10,398 nucleotides of DNA from Bacteroidota bacterium. Lineage in GTDB: Bacteria; Bacteroidota; Bacteroidia; Flavobacteriales; Crocinitomicaceae. Below are positions 1 through 6,835 of this stretch, one piece after another; positions within the stretch are counted from its first letter, which is position 1; every line of letters begins with the position of its first letter. The notes beneath the pieces were generated by a model. It was not told the origin of the DNA, ran no database searches, and saw only the letters and a program-made list of their open reading frames with translations. Made by a program: the position numbers and the translations under genes. The stretch lies in contig SYKJ01000015.1 in the NCBI GenBank assembly GCA_005798205.1, positions 1-10,398 on the forward strand, in the 5' to 3' direction.

Positions 1-445
1 AAAACCCTTGGAGCGTGACGAATTGAAGACTGCATTGTTAAAAGCTGTGAAGGCACTTAATCAAAAGAAAAATGATTTTTCCTTTGTGGCACTAGACAAT
101 AATATTCAACCACATAAAAAGAAAAAACTAATTTTGAAAACATTGGAAAGTATGTTCATTGTTGACATCGAAAATATTGTTCGCTGTGAATCGGATAAAA
201 ATTACACCTTCTTTTTCTTTACTGAGGGAAAAAAAATTCTTGTTTCAAAGACGCTTAAAGAATATGATATGTTATTATCAGGACTTTCATTTTTTAGAGT
301 GCAACAATCTCATTTGATAAATATGAATTATGTTGATCGGTATGATAAGCACGACGGGGGATGTGTTATTATGAAAGATGGAACACAAATACCTCTCTCT
401 CAAGCTAAGAAAGAAGAGTTTTTTAAAATGTTGGAGACGCTATAA
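1..445 (+). CDS. LytTR-family response regulator, C-terminal part (5' end outside window)
   Basis: This is a DNA-binding response regulator truncated by the left edge. The frame is open to base 2 and begins K-P-L-E-R-D-E-L-K. This matches the end of a receiver domain, where the conserved Lys-Pro closes the phosphorylation site, followed by the helix leading to the linker. The TTG at base 8 is therefore not a start. After a linker rich in Lys (about residues 20-45) comes a LytTR domain with its usual signatures: a CES segment after IVDIENIVR, the TLKEYDMLL helix, FFRVQQSHLINMNYV, and a closing IPLSQAKKEEFFKML. Family members bind DNA as dimers and usually answer to a LytS-type or 7TM histidine kinase, often encoded next door. 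No kinase is visible here, so target and signal are unknown. Its TAA abuts the stop of the convergent metB-like gene with no base between. Confidence 0.9.
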   Translation, partial: KPLERDELKTALLKAVKALNQKKNDFSFVALDNNIQPHKKKKLILKTLESMFIVDIENIVRCESDKNYTFFFFTEGKKILVSKTLKEYDMLLSGLSFFRVQQSHLINMNYVDRYDKHDGGCVIMKDGTQIPLSQAKKEEFFKMLETL

Positions 446-1585
446 TTATTTTAGTGCCTGCTCTAAATCTTCTATTAAATCGGAGATATCTTCTATTCCT
501 ACACTTAACCGAATTAGTGAATCAACAACGCCACTTTCCTCTCTAATTTCTTTTGGTATTGATGCGTGAGTCATTGTTGCAGGATGTCCAATAAGTGATT
601 CTACTCCGCCCAATGATTCAGCAAGCGCAAATAGCTTTACTTTTTTTACGATCTCAAGTGCATCTTCCAATTTATTTCCTTTTAAGGTAAAAGAGATCAT
701 ACCGCCAAAGCCACGCATCTGTTGCTTTGCTATACTATGATTAGGGTGGTCTTCAAAACCAGGCCAATACACTTTTTCAATTCTTGCACTGCTCTTTAAA
801 AAGCGTGCGATTTTTTCGCCGTTTTCACAATGTCTTTGCATCCTGAGATGCAGTGTTTTTATGCCACGCAAAACAAGAAAAGAATCCATTGGCCCGCAAA
901 CTGCTCCTGATGAATTTTGTATTCGGTACATTTCATTCGCAATCTTTTCATTTGAAGTTACTAATGCGCCCATAATAACATCGGAGTGTCCGCCTAAGTA
1001 TTTAGTAACAGAATGCATGACGATATCAGCTCCTAAATCTAATGGAGTTTGCAAGTAAGGTGTTGCAAATGTATTATCAACACATAAAAGTGCTCCAGAT
1101 TTTTTAGCAATTACCGACATCGCAGCTATATCAACGATATTCATCATAGGATTCGTTGGTGTTTCAACCCAAATAATTTTTGTTTTAGTTGATATAACTT
1201 TTTCTACTTCTTTTAAATTTTGCATGTTTACAAAATGAAAAACGATTCCATATTTTTCGAAAATAGTTTTAAAAATACGATACGAACCACCGTACAAATC
1301 ATTAGTAGAAATGACCTCGTCGCCTGGATTAAGCATTTTAATTATACAATCTATTGCTGCTAATCCTGAACCAAAACAAGCACCAAATTTACCATTTTCA
1401 ATAGCTGCAATGTTTTTTTCTAGGGCGTGTCGTGTAGGATTTTGAGTACGCGAATATTCGTAGCCTTTATGATTACCGACTCCATCTTGAACGTACGTTG
1501 AAGTTTGATAAATAGGTGTCATAATTGCCCCTGTCGCTGGATCTGGTTGAACACCTGCGTGAATTGCTTTTGTACCGAATTTCAT
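446..1585 (-). CDS. metB: Cystathionine gamma-synthase / gamma-lyase (PLP-dependent trans-sulfuration enzyme)
   Basis: This cytoplasmic fold-type I PLP enzyme belongs to the Cys/Met metabolism family. Its 379 residues are full length for the family. Visible signatures are the YEYSRTQNPT phosphate-binding stretch (residues 42-51, donated to the partner subunit), FGSGLAAI (71-78), the LYGGSY tyrosine (Y98), the VDNTFATPY segment with the pyridine-nitrogen aspartate D170, and SVTKYLGGHSD with the Schiff-base lysine K195. The C-terminal domain carries AESLGGVESL, MTHASIP and RLSVGIED. Synthase (O-acyl-homoserine plus cysteine to cystathionine) and gamma-lyase (cystathionine to cysteine) share all of these. 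The sequence also resembles Bacillus MccB-type lyases, so the symbol is provisional. It lies 33 bases after the atl-like gene, but a TAATTTTG motif in that gap could give it its own promoter. No terminator follows, because its stop touches that of the opposing gene. Confidence 0.88.
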   Translation of the reverse strand: MKFGTKAIHAGVQPDPATGAIMTPIYQTSTYVQDGVGNHKGYEYSRTQNPTRHALEKNIAAIENGKFGACFGSGLAAIDCIIKMLNPGDEVISTNDLYGGSYRIFKTIFEKYGIVFHFVNMQNLKEVEKVISTKTKIIWVETPTNPMMNIVDIAAMSVIAKKSGALLCVDNTFATPYLQTPLDLGADIVMHSVTKYLGGHSDVIMGALVTSNEKIANEMYRIQNSSGAVCGPMDSFLVLRGIKTLHLRMQRHCENGEKIARFLKSSARIEKVYWPGFEDHPNHSIAKQQMRGFGGMISFTLKGNKLEDALEIVKKVKLFALAESLGGVESLIGHPATMTHASIPKEIREESGVVDSLIRLSVGIEDISDLIEDLEQALK

Positions 1586-1601
1586 GGTTTGATTTTTTAT
1601 G

Positions 1602-1609
1602 CAAAATTA
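1602..1609 (-). promoter_or_regulatory. Candidate Bacteroidota -7 element before metB
   Basis: Read on the minus strand the site is TAATTTTG, a full match to TAnnTTTG, the -7 consensus of Bacteroidota primary-sigma promoters. It ends 16 bases before the metB-like ATG, implying a very short leader. No TTG or TTTG is visible at the expected -33 distance, so this is a half-site only. Confidence 0.45.
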
Positions 1610-1618
1610 GCAGAATCT

Positions 1619-1969
1619 TTAAGGTAAATTTAATTCTTGTGTTGGATCCCAAAAGATTTTTGAAAAATGCTGTATTTGATCTTCGACAATTTCAATGCCT
1701 TCAGACTCTAAAGATTGCTGCATTGCAACTGGAGTAGGGAAGTGCATTTTACCACTTAATAATCCATTTCGGTTGACCACGCGATGCGCTGGAACATCAT
1801 CAAGTTTATGTGAAGCATTCATAGCCCAACCGACCATTCTAGCCGCAGATTTTGCGCTTAAATAGTTTGCAATAGCACCATAGGATGTAACTCGGCCACT
1901 TGGAATTAATCTTACTACCTGGTAAACCTGTTCAAAAAAATCCTTGTTTTTATTTAATACTGTAGCCAT
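1619..1969 (-). CDS. Alkyltransferase-like (ATL) DNA-binding protein, MGMT fold without the acceptor cysteine
   Basis: This 116-residue protein matches only the C-terminal DNA-binding domain of O6-alkylguanine-DNA alkyltransferases. It has FFEQVYQVVRLIPSGRVTSYGAIA (helix-turn-helix entry; Y30 is the tyrosine that helps rotate the flipped base's phosphate), AARMVGWAM with the intercalating arginine R44, and the active-site loop VPAHRVVNRNGLLSG. In true MGMT this loop reads PCHRV. Here the alkyl-accepting Cys is Ala61, while H62 and R63 remain, so direct dealkylation is not expected. Known ATL proteins lack this Cys (Trp or Ala instead), bind O6-alkylguanine tightly and hand the lesion to nucleotide excision repair. 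That role is inferred here. The gene starts just after the hppA terminator with no clear promoter. A GAGG four bases before ATG is a rare SD-like site in this window. Confidence 0.88.
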   Translation of the reverse strand: MATVLNKNKDFFEQVYQVVRLIPSGRVTSYGAIANYLSAKSAARMVGWAMNASHKLDDVPAHRVVNRNGLLSGKMHFPTPVAMQQSLESEGIEIVEDQIQHFSKIFWDPTQELNLP

Positions 1970-1982
1970 ACCTCAAAACTCC

Positions 1983-2012
1983 AAAAAAAAAACCTCTCAA
2001 AAAAGAGAGGCT
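1983..2012 (-). terminator. Intrinsic terminator of hppA
   Basis: On the minus strand a perfect six-pair stem (CCTCTC/GAGAGG, extendable by a G-U and an A-U pair) closes a T6 loop and is followed at once by ten T. It lies 20 bases past the hppA stop. The U-tract exists only for leftward transcription. The tract ends 13 bases before the ATL start codon. Confidence 0.92.
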
Positions 2013-2031
2013 TAGTTTATTTAAATTTTAC

Positions 2032-4473
2032 TCAATCCTTTTTACAGCAATCTTCTTTTTTCTTGCCACTTTCATTGCAACAATTTCCTATCCATTTTCC
2101 ATCTTCTGCGTAATTCGATAAACAGGCTTTTTTTTCAGCTGGAGAACATTGTAGCGAATCACACATTTTTGAACACTCCTCTTTTGTCATTTTAGCACAT
2201 TGACTCATATCACATTTTCCGGTAGTGTTTGTATCACATTTACTATCTTTCATTTCACAATTGCTTTTATCACAAGCATTTGATCCTTTAGAATCATCAT
2301 GACCACTACCTAAAATGGGTGCTATTACCAAACCAATTAGACAAGTAAGTTTAATCAGAATATTCATTGATGGGCCGGAGGTATCTTTAAACGGATCTCC
2401 AACGGTATCTCCAGTTACTGCTGCTTTGTGAGCATCTGACCCTTTAAAAGTCATTTCCCCATTTATTTCTACGCCAGCTTCAAATGATTTTTTTGCATTG
2501 TCCCAGGCACCTCCGGCATTATTTTGGAATACTGCCCAAAGTACACCTGAAACTGTAACACCAGCCATATAACCACCTAGCATTTCAGCAATTAATTGAT
2601 TGTTATCACCATATACCAATTTGCCTAAAAGTACAATTGCAATTGGAAATCCTATGGTTAAAATTCCTGGCAACATCATTTCTCTTAATGCCGCTTTAGT
2701 TGAAATTTCAACACATTTACCATACTCTGGTTTACCAGTACCCTCCATAATTCCTGGAATTTCTTTGAATTGACGACGTACTTCATAAACCATATCCATT
2801 GCAGCTTTACCAACTGAATTCATCGCTAATGCGGAGAAAACTACAGGTATCATTCCGCCAATAAATAACATTGCTAATACTGGAGCCTTAAAGATATTTA
2901 TACCATCTATACCTGTGAAAGTAACATAAGCTGCAAATAATGCCAACGAAGTTAATGCTGCAGATGCAATTGCAAAGCCCTTGCCAGTAGCTGCTGTTGT
3001 ATTACCAACTGAATCCAAAATATCGGTTCGCGTTCTTACTTCTTTAGGAAGTTCACTCATTTCAGCAATACCGCCTGCGTTATCTGAAATTGGACCAAAA
3101 GCATCGATAGCTAATTGCATAGCGGTTGTTGCCATCATAGCTGATGCTGCCAATGCCACTCCGTAAAATCCTGCTAATGCATATGATCCCCAAATAGCAA
3201 AAGCGAACAATAAAACGGTAGGGAAAGTAGAAATCATTCCTGTTGCAAGTCCAGCAATTACATTTGTTCCAGCTCCTGTTGATGATTTTTGAACGATTTT
3301 TAGTACAGGCTTTGTTCCTAATCCTGTATAATATTCTGTTACAGATGAAATAGCTCCACCAACAACTAAGCCAACAAGGGTTGCAAAAAAGACTCTCAAT
3401 GAAGAAATATCCTTGACGCCTTCTCCGAAAAAGCTCATTTTCATTGTTGTGGGCAACATCCAGGTAACTAAAAAGTAACAAGCGATAGCTGTTAATATAA
3501 TAGAAACCCAGTTTCCTAAGTTAAGTGCCTTTTGAACTTGGGCTTCTTTGGCGTCATTACTGCTAATTTTCACCAACATTGTTCCGATTATAGAGAAAAG
3601 AATCCCAAAACCTGCAATTGCCATTGGCAATAAAATTGGACCTATTCCTCCAAATGCATCATTTATAGCACCTCCCATATCTTTGATGACATAGTTACCA
3701 AGAACCATGGCGGCTAAAACAGTTGCGACATAAGAACCAAATAAATCAGCGCCCATTCCAGCAACGTCACCAACATTATCACCAACATTATCTGCAATTG
3801 TAGCAGGATTTCGAGGATCATCTTCAGGAATTCCAGCTTCTACTTTACCAACTAAATCCGCTCCAACATCAGCAGCTTTTGTATAAATTCCTCCACCTAC
3901 TCGGGCAAATAATGCAATTGATTCAGCTCCCAAAGAAAAGCCTGCAAGAGTTTCAAGTACAATCGTCATTTGATCTGTAGATGTCCATTTGCCACCCATG
4001 AAAAAGTGAAAAAAGAAAATAAAGAATGCAGTTAAACCAAGTACTGCCAAACCTGCAACACCTAATCCCATTACTGTTCCACCACCAAAAGAAACTTTTA
4101 ACGCTTGTGGCAAACTGGTTCGTGCCGCTTGCGTAGTTCGAACATTTGTTTTTGTAGCGATTTTCATTCCCATATTTCCTGCAAGCGCAGAAAAGAAGGC
4201 ACCAAAAATAAATGCAACAACAATTAAAATATGTGTGGTAGGAACAATGAATGAAATACCTGCTAATAGAATACTTGCAAGAACAACAAATATTGCTAAT
4301 AAACGGTATTCTGCTTTTAGGAAAGCTAGAGCGCCTTCGTAGATGTAATCAGAAATTTCTTTCATTTTCCCATCGCCTGCATCTTGTTTTAGGACCCAAG
4401 ATCTTTTAATAGACATAAATAGTAAGCCGATTAGGGCCATCACTATTGGAATATAAATCATAATTGCATTCAT
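2032..4473 (-). CDS. hppA: Membrane-bound, K+-dependent ion-pumping inorganic pyrophosphatase with a Cys-rich C-terminal tail
   Basis: This integral membrane pyrophosphatase hydrolyses PPi in the cytoplasm and pumps H+ (or Na+) outward. The core (residues 1-721) shows many hydrophobic spans and the acidic PPi/Mg2+ site motifs: [20 protein letters not shown] (193-212), [21 protein letters not shown] (216-236), [13 protein letters not shown] (460-472) and [14 protein letters not shown] (689-702). In [10 protein letters not shown] (490-499), Ala494 and Gly497 are the residues of the K+-dependent subfamily; K+-independent enzymes have Lys at the first. The usual Glu in DLFESY of many relatives is Gly246, and a Glu appears instead at E184 (GAESIALF). 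This fits the flavobacterial H+-pump type, though ion specificity is inferred. Residues 722-813 form an added tail with 13 Cys. The gene has its own promoter and terminator. Confidence 0.96.
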   Translation of the reverse strand: MNAIMIYIPIVMALIGLLFMSIKRSWVLKQDAGDGKMKEISDYIYEGALAFLKAEYRLLAIFVVLASILLAGISFIVPTTHILIVVAFIFGAFFSALAGNMGMKIATKTNVRTTQAARTSLPQALKVSFGGGTVMGLGVAGLAVLGLTAFFIFFFHFFMGGKWTSTDQMTIVLETLAGFSLGAESIALFARVGGGIYTKAADVGADLVGKVEAGIPEDDPRNPATIADNVGDNVGDVAGMGADLFGSYVATVLAAMVLGNYVIKDMGGAINDAFGGIGPILLPMAIAGFGILFSIIGTMLVKISSNDAKEAQVQKALNLGNWVSIILTAIACYFLVTWMLPTTMKMSFFGEGVKDISSLRVFFATLVGLVVGGAISSVTEYYTGLGTKPVLKIVQKSSTGAGTNVIAGLATGMISTFPTVLLFAFAIWGSYALAGFYGVALAASAMMATTAMQLAIDAFGPISDNAGGIAEMSELPKEVRTRTDILDSVGNTTAATGKGFAIASAALTSLALFAAYVTFTGIDGINIFKAPVLAMLFIGGMIPVVFSALAMNSVGKAAMDMVYEVRRQFKEIPGIMEGTGKPEYGKCVEISTKAALREMMLPGILTIGFPIAIVLLGKLVYGDNNQLIAEMLGGYMAGVTVSGVLWAVFQNNAGGAWDNAKKSFEAGVEINGEMTFKGSDAHKAAVTGDTVGDPFKDTSGPSMNILIKLTCLIGLVIAPILGSGHDDSKGSNACDKSNCEMKDSKCDTNTTGKCDMSQCAKMTKEECSKMCDSLQCSPAEKKACLSNYAEDGKWIGNCCNESGKKKEDCCKKD
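2035..2310 (-). other. Cysteine-rich C-terminal extension of HppA (residues 722-813)
   Basis: The pyrophosphatase fold ends with the last membrane span ([10 protein letters not shown], to residue 721). Another 92 hydrophilic residues follow in the same frame. They hold 13 Cys, at 734, 739, 746, 754, 759, 767, 771, 776, 784, 798-799 and 809-810, with many Lys, Asp, Glu and Ser and only one Trp. Spacings such as C-x4-C, C-x7-C and C-x3-C-x4-C suggest a small metal-binding or disulfide-bonded unit. Membrane pyrophosphatases place their C terminus on the non-cytoplasmic side, so the tail should face the periplasm. No known domain is recognised and function is unknown. Confidence 0.8.
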
Positions 4474-4498
4474 AAGATTTTTTTTTAATAATTGTCGG

Positions 4499-4531
4499 CA
4501 AAAATAGTTCTTTTAAAACAATCTAGTGCAA
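4499..4531 (-). promoter_or_regulatory. Promoter of hppA (TTG-N22-TATTTTTG)
   Basis: On the minus strand a TATTTTTG -7 element (4499-4506) matches TAnnTTTG exactly. A TTG (4529-4531) sits 22 bases upstream, within the loose -33 spacing reported for flavobacterial promoters. The -7 element ends 25 bases before the hppA ATG, giving a short A-rich leader with no Shine-Dalgarno site. Confidence 0.6.
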
Positions 4532-4604
4532 TACGAACAATATAATATAGGGTTACATCTAATTTAAAAAATCATAATCAATTATTTTAGATAGAAAAAA
4601 AAAT

Positions 4605-4640
4605 CAAAAAAAAAGAGAAATAAAATTTATTCCTCTTTTT
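4605..4640 (-). terminator. Intrinsic terminator of recA
   Basis: On the minus strand a 12-pair arm (4629-4640 with 4610-4621, one G-U pair, A/T-rich with a GAG/CTC core) encloses a seven-base loop. It runs into a T-tract, a single G-A break and another long T-run. It starts 19 bases after the recA stop and lies before the hppA promoter, so it separates the two transcripts. Confidence 0.82.
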
Positions 4641-4659
4641 CGCAACTAGAATGTTCAGT

Positions 4660-5691
4660 TTAGTTTTCTAAAACTTCTAATTGGATAGTTGGTTTCGTTA
4701 AAGCGTCTTTAATTTTTGCTTCTAATTCATCTGCAAGTTCTAAATTATCAAGCAACAAAGATTTGATAGAATCTCGCCCTTGCCCAAGTCTTGTCTCTCC
4801 ATATGAAAACCAAGAACCACTTTTCTTTAAAATGTTTAATTCAACACCTAAATCAATTATTTCTCCAATTTTTGAGATTCCTTCACCGTACATAATGTCA
4901 AACTCGGCTTTTCTGAATGGAGGTGCAACTTTGTTTTTTACAACTTTTACTTTCACTCTATTACCAATGATTTCCTCACCATCTTTTAATTGTGTAGATC
5001 TTCTAATATCAAGTCTCACCGAGGAGTAAAATTTTAAGGCGTTTCCGCCTGTTGTTGTCTCTGGATTTCCAAACATAACGCCAATTTTTTCTCTAAGTTG
5101 GTTGATGAAGATACAACAGCACCCCGCTTTACTTATTGATCCTGTTAATTTTCTTAATGCTTTTGACATTAGCCTAGCTTGCAGTCCCATTTGGGAATCT
5201 CCCATTTCACCCTCTATTTCTGCTTTTGGTGTTAATGCAGCTACAGAATCTATTACAACTAAATCAACCGCTCCGGATCGTATCAAATTGTCTGCTATTT
5301 CTAATGCTTGTTCACCGTTGTCGGGTTGAGATATTAGTAGATTTGCGATATCAACCCCTAATTTTTTTGCGTAAAATTGATCAAATGCATGTTCTGCATC
5401 GACAAATGCTGCAATGCCACCTTGTTTTTGCACTTCAGCAATTGCATGTATAGCTAAAGTCGTTTTACCAGACGATTCCGGCCCGTAGATTTCAACTACA
5501 CGACCTTTTGGATATCCATTAATTCCTAATGCTAGGTCGAGCGTAATCGATCCAGTTGGAATTACTTCTACTTTTTCAACAGGAGAATCTCCTAATTTCA
5601 TAACAGTTCCTTTTCCAAATGTTTTATCTAATTTCTCCATTGTTAGTTGAAGCGCTTTTAATTTTTCTAAGTTTAATTCTTGTTTTGACAT
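4660..5691 (-). CDS. recA: RecA recombinase
   Basis: RecA is the ATP-dependent strand-exchange protein of homologous recombination, forming filaments on single-stranded DNA. At 343 residues it is full length. The Walker A motif GPESSGKT is at 70-77, the catalytic glutamate E100 is in VDAEHAFD, and the Walker B aspartate is in [10 protein letters not shown] (143-152). The DNA-binding loop L1 area is [10 protein letters not shown] (160-169), and the L2 region [20 protein letters not shown] spans 197-216. A Cys-Cys-Cys run (191-193) occupies the strand before L2, where many other phyla have small aliphatic residues. The C terminus is short and only mildly acidic compared with E. coli RecA, which may mean weaker autoinhibition. 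The gene has its own -7 element and a strong terminator. No LexA-type palindrome was found in the 84-base upstream gap. Confidence 0.98.
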   Translation of the reverse strand: MSKQELNLEKLKALQLTMEKLDKTFGKGTVMKLGDSPVEKVEVIPTGSITLDLALGINGYPKGRVVEIYGPESSGKTTLAIHAIAEVQKQGGIAAFVDAEHAFDQFYAKKLGVDIANLLISQPDNGEQALEIADNLIRSGAVDLVVIDSVAALTPKAEIEGEMGDSQMGLQARLMSKALRKLTGSISKAGCCCIFINQLREKIGVMFGNPETTTGGNALKFYSSVRLDIRRSTQLKDGEEIIGNRVKVKVVKNKVAPPFRKAEFDIMYGEGISKIGEIIDLGVELNILKKSGSWFSYGETRLGQGRDSIKSLLLDNLELADELEAKIKDALTKPTIQLEVLEN

Positions 5692-5734
5692 AATTTCTTT
5701 TTTTAAATGTTATTGTTTGTTAATTGATAGGATA

Positions 5735-5742
5735 CAAATTTA
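5735..5742 (-). promoter_or_regulatory. Candidate -7 element of the recA promoter
   Basis: On the minus strand the site reads TAAATTTG, an exact TAnnTTTG match. It ends 43 bases before the recA ATG and lies in the gap after bcp. No clear TTG is seen at the -33 distance. Confidence 0.45.
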
Positions 5743-5775
5743 TAGCAGGATGATTGGAAAGTATTTACGGTCATC

Positions 5776-6240
5776 TTATAAATTGTATTTTTTTATTATT
5801 TCATTTGCATGATCTTTTGTGTTTGGCTTTTCTAGAACAGCGATTAATGTTGAATCCTCACTAAATAAAAAACTTGTTCTATGGATTCCATCATAGGTTT
5901 TACCCATAAATTGTTTTGATCCCCAAACCCCAAATGCTGTTATTATTTTTTTTTCGGTATCAGCTAATAAAGAAAATGGAATCTTATATTTTTCAATAAA
6001 TTTAGTGTGTGTTTTTTCATTGTCAGCACTAACGCCCAAAATAACTATCCCTTTCTCGCTCAATGTTTCAAAACCATCTCTTAAACTACATGCTTGCGCA
6101 GTGCAACCAGGCGTATCGTCCTTTGGATAAAAATAAACTACAAGTTTTTTTCCAATAAATTGTTGAAGACTAATTTCTTTACCATTTTGATCACTTGAAG
6201 TGATAGCTGGAATTTTACTTCCAATTGTTAATTTTTCCAT
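5776..6240 (-). CDS. bcp: Thioredoxin-dependent peroxiredoxin, BCP/PrxQ type
   Basis: This cytoplasmic thiol peroxidase reduces hydrogen peroxide and alkyl hydroperoxides with electrons from thioredoxin. Its 154 residues are the usual family length. The active site reads YFYPKDDTPGCTAQACSLRD. C46 is the peroxidatic Cys in the P-x3-C context, and C51, five residues on, is the resolving Cys of the atypical two-Cys BCP subgroup (C45/C50 in E. coli). The conserved Arg that polarises the Cys is probably R121 in DGIHRTSFLF. The start is supported by a TTG-N22-TACTTTTG promoter about 40 bases upstream. recA follows 84 bases downstream on the same strand. No terminator hairpin was seen between them, so some read-through into recA is possible. 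Confidence 0.95.
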   Translation of the reverse strand: MEKLTIGSKIPAITSSDQNGKEISLQQFIGKKLVVYFYPKDDTPGCTAQACSLRDGFETLSEKGIVILGVSADNEKTHTKFIEKYKIPFSLLADTEKKIITAFGVWGSKQFMGKTYDGIHRTSFLFSEDSTLIAVLEKPNTKDHANEIIKKYNL

Positions 6241-6280
6241 AATGCTTAATAAATAATCTAAATAATGATGTTTTTCTAAT

Positions 6281-6313
6281 CAAAAGTAATAACTTATTTG
6301 ATATGATAAACAA
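6281..6313 (-). promoter_or_regulatory. Promoter of bcp (TTG-N22-TACTTTTG)
   Basis: On the minus strand TACTTTTG (6281-6288) fits TAnnTTTG exactly, and TTG (6311-6313) lies 22 bases further upstream, the same spacing as at hppA. The -7 element ends 40 bases before the bcp ATG. The surrounding 6241-6397 gap is very A/T-rich and otherwise shows nothing. Confidence 0.55.
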
Positions 6314-6397
6314 TTAATTTAAAAAAAGTTCATTTTTTTTACAATTCTTATATTTAATTAGGAAATATTTTAGAAAATAACATATTCTATAAAATGA

Positions 6398-6781
6398 TTA
6401 TGATTTCCGAATTAAACAAAATGTAAAATAAATCCATGAGCCAATTAGAACTGAACCACCAATTGGTGTTATTAATCCAAGAATAGGGATTCGCAAGCCG
6501 AAGCTATTTAATAATACAAGAAGGTAAATGGATAAACTAAATAGTAATGTTCCAATTATCATACAATAGAGTATTTTTTCCATAGAAAATTTGATTTTTT
6601 CTGTATTCAATGACAAAACAATTATCGCTAAACCCTGAAACAATTGATATCTTATTCCTGTTTCAATTGATAATAGTTGCTCGTTACTTAAATGAGATTT
6701 TAAAAAGTGAGCTCCAAATGCACCTAAAATGATTGCAGTCCATACTAAAATAGCGCCAATAACTGTGGTTGTCTTCTTCAT
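6398..6781 (-). CDS. DUF423 (YgdD-like) small inner-membrane protein
   Basis: This 127-residue, very hydrophobic protein belongs to the DUF423 family, whose biochemical role is unknown. Family marks are GAFGAHFLKSHLSNEQL (20-36), the FETGVRYQ-like SIETGIRYQLFQGLAI (38-53), and LGLITPIGGSVLIGSWIYF near the end (101-119). Four membrane spans are likely, at about residues 5-24, 43-58, 69-91 and 101-123, with a short Arg/Lys tail. The N-terminal hydrophobic stretch follows MKK and is a membrane anchor, with no sign of cleavage. It is transcribed divergently from the lipoprotein-mrp operon across 54 bases. No terminator is evident after its stop. Functional links with either neighbour are not indicated. 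Confidence 0.88.
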   Translation of the reverse strand: MKKTTTVIGAILVWTAIILGAFGAHFLKSHLSNEQLLSIETGIRYQLFQGLAIIVLSLNTEKIKFSMEKILYCMIIGTLLFSLSIYLLVLLNSFGLRIPILGLITPIGGSVLIGSWIYFTFCLIRKS

Positions 6782-6785
6782 TTTA

Positions 6786-6793
6786 CAAATTTG
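6786..6793 (-). promoter_or_regulatory. Weak -7-like site before the DUF423 gene
   Basis: The site CAAATTTG, a palindrome, differs from TAnnTTTG only in its first base. It ends four bases before the DUF423 ATG, and a TTG lies 22 bases upstream on the minus strand. If used, the transcript would have almost no leader. Low certainty. Confidence 0.3.
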
Positions 6794-6823
6794 AATAAAA
6801 AAAGTAACTATTAATCAATTCCT

Positions 6824-6831
6824 TATCTTTG
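6824..6831 (+). promoter_or_regulatory. -7 element of the lipoprotein-mrp-nfu-rlmH-menC operon
   Basis: TATCTTTG matches TAnnTTTG exactly. Only four bases (TTGT) separate it from the ATG at 6836, so transcription would begin at or next to the start codon, giving a leaderless or nearly leaderless mRNA. No TTG lies 17-23 bases upstream, which leaves the -33 element unidentified. Confidence 0.55.
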
Positions 6832-6835
6832 TTGT

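Noticed and set aside
8..445. Complete LytTR gene starting at the TTG codon at base 8
   Set aside because: The frame is open upstream to the window edge and the first residues (K-P-L) match the end of a receiver domain. The gene is truncated, not short.
2032..2310. Cys-rich tail as a separate small gene or a frameshift product
   Set aside because: It continues in frame from the pyrophosphatase with no stop, no start context and uniform codon use, and it ends just before the hppA terminator.
3080..3481. 133-residue minus-strand ORF inside hppA
   Set aside because: It overlaps hppA on the same strand in another frame, has skewed Cys/Arg/Tyr/Ile composition and no family resemblance. The hppA frame has conserved catalytic motifs over the same bases.
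4763..5453. Several plus-strand ORFs opposite recA
   Set aside because: They are antisense shadows of the conserved recA coding sequence with no recognisable domain or start context.
6368..6397. Possible terminator after the DUF423 gene
   Set aside because: Only a five-pair A/T stem (TAGAA/TTCTA) can be drawn and no T-tract follows. This is expected by chance in such A/T-rich DNA.
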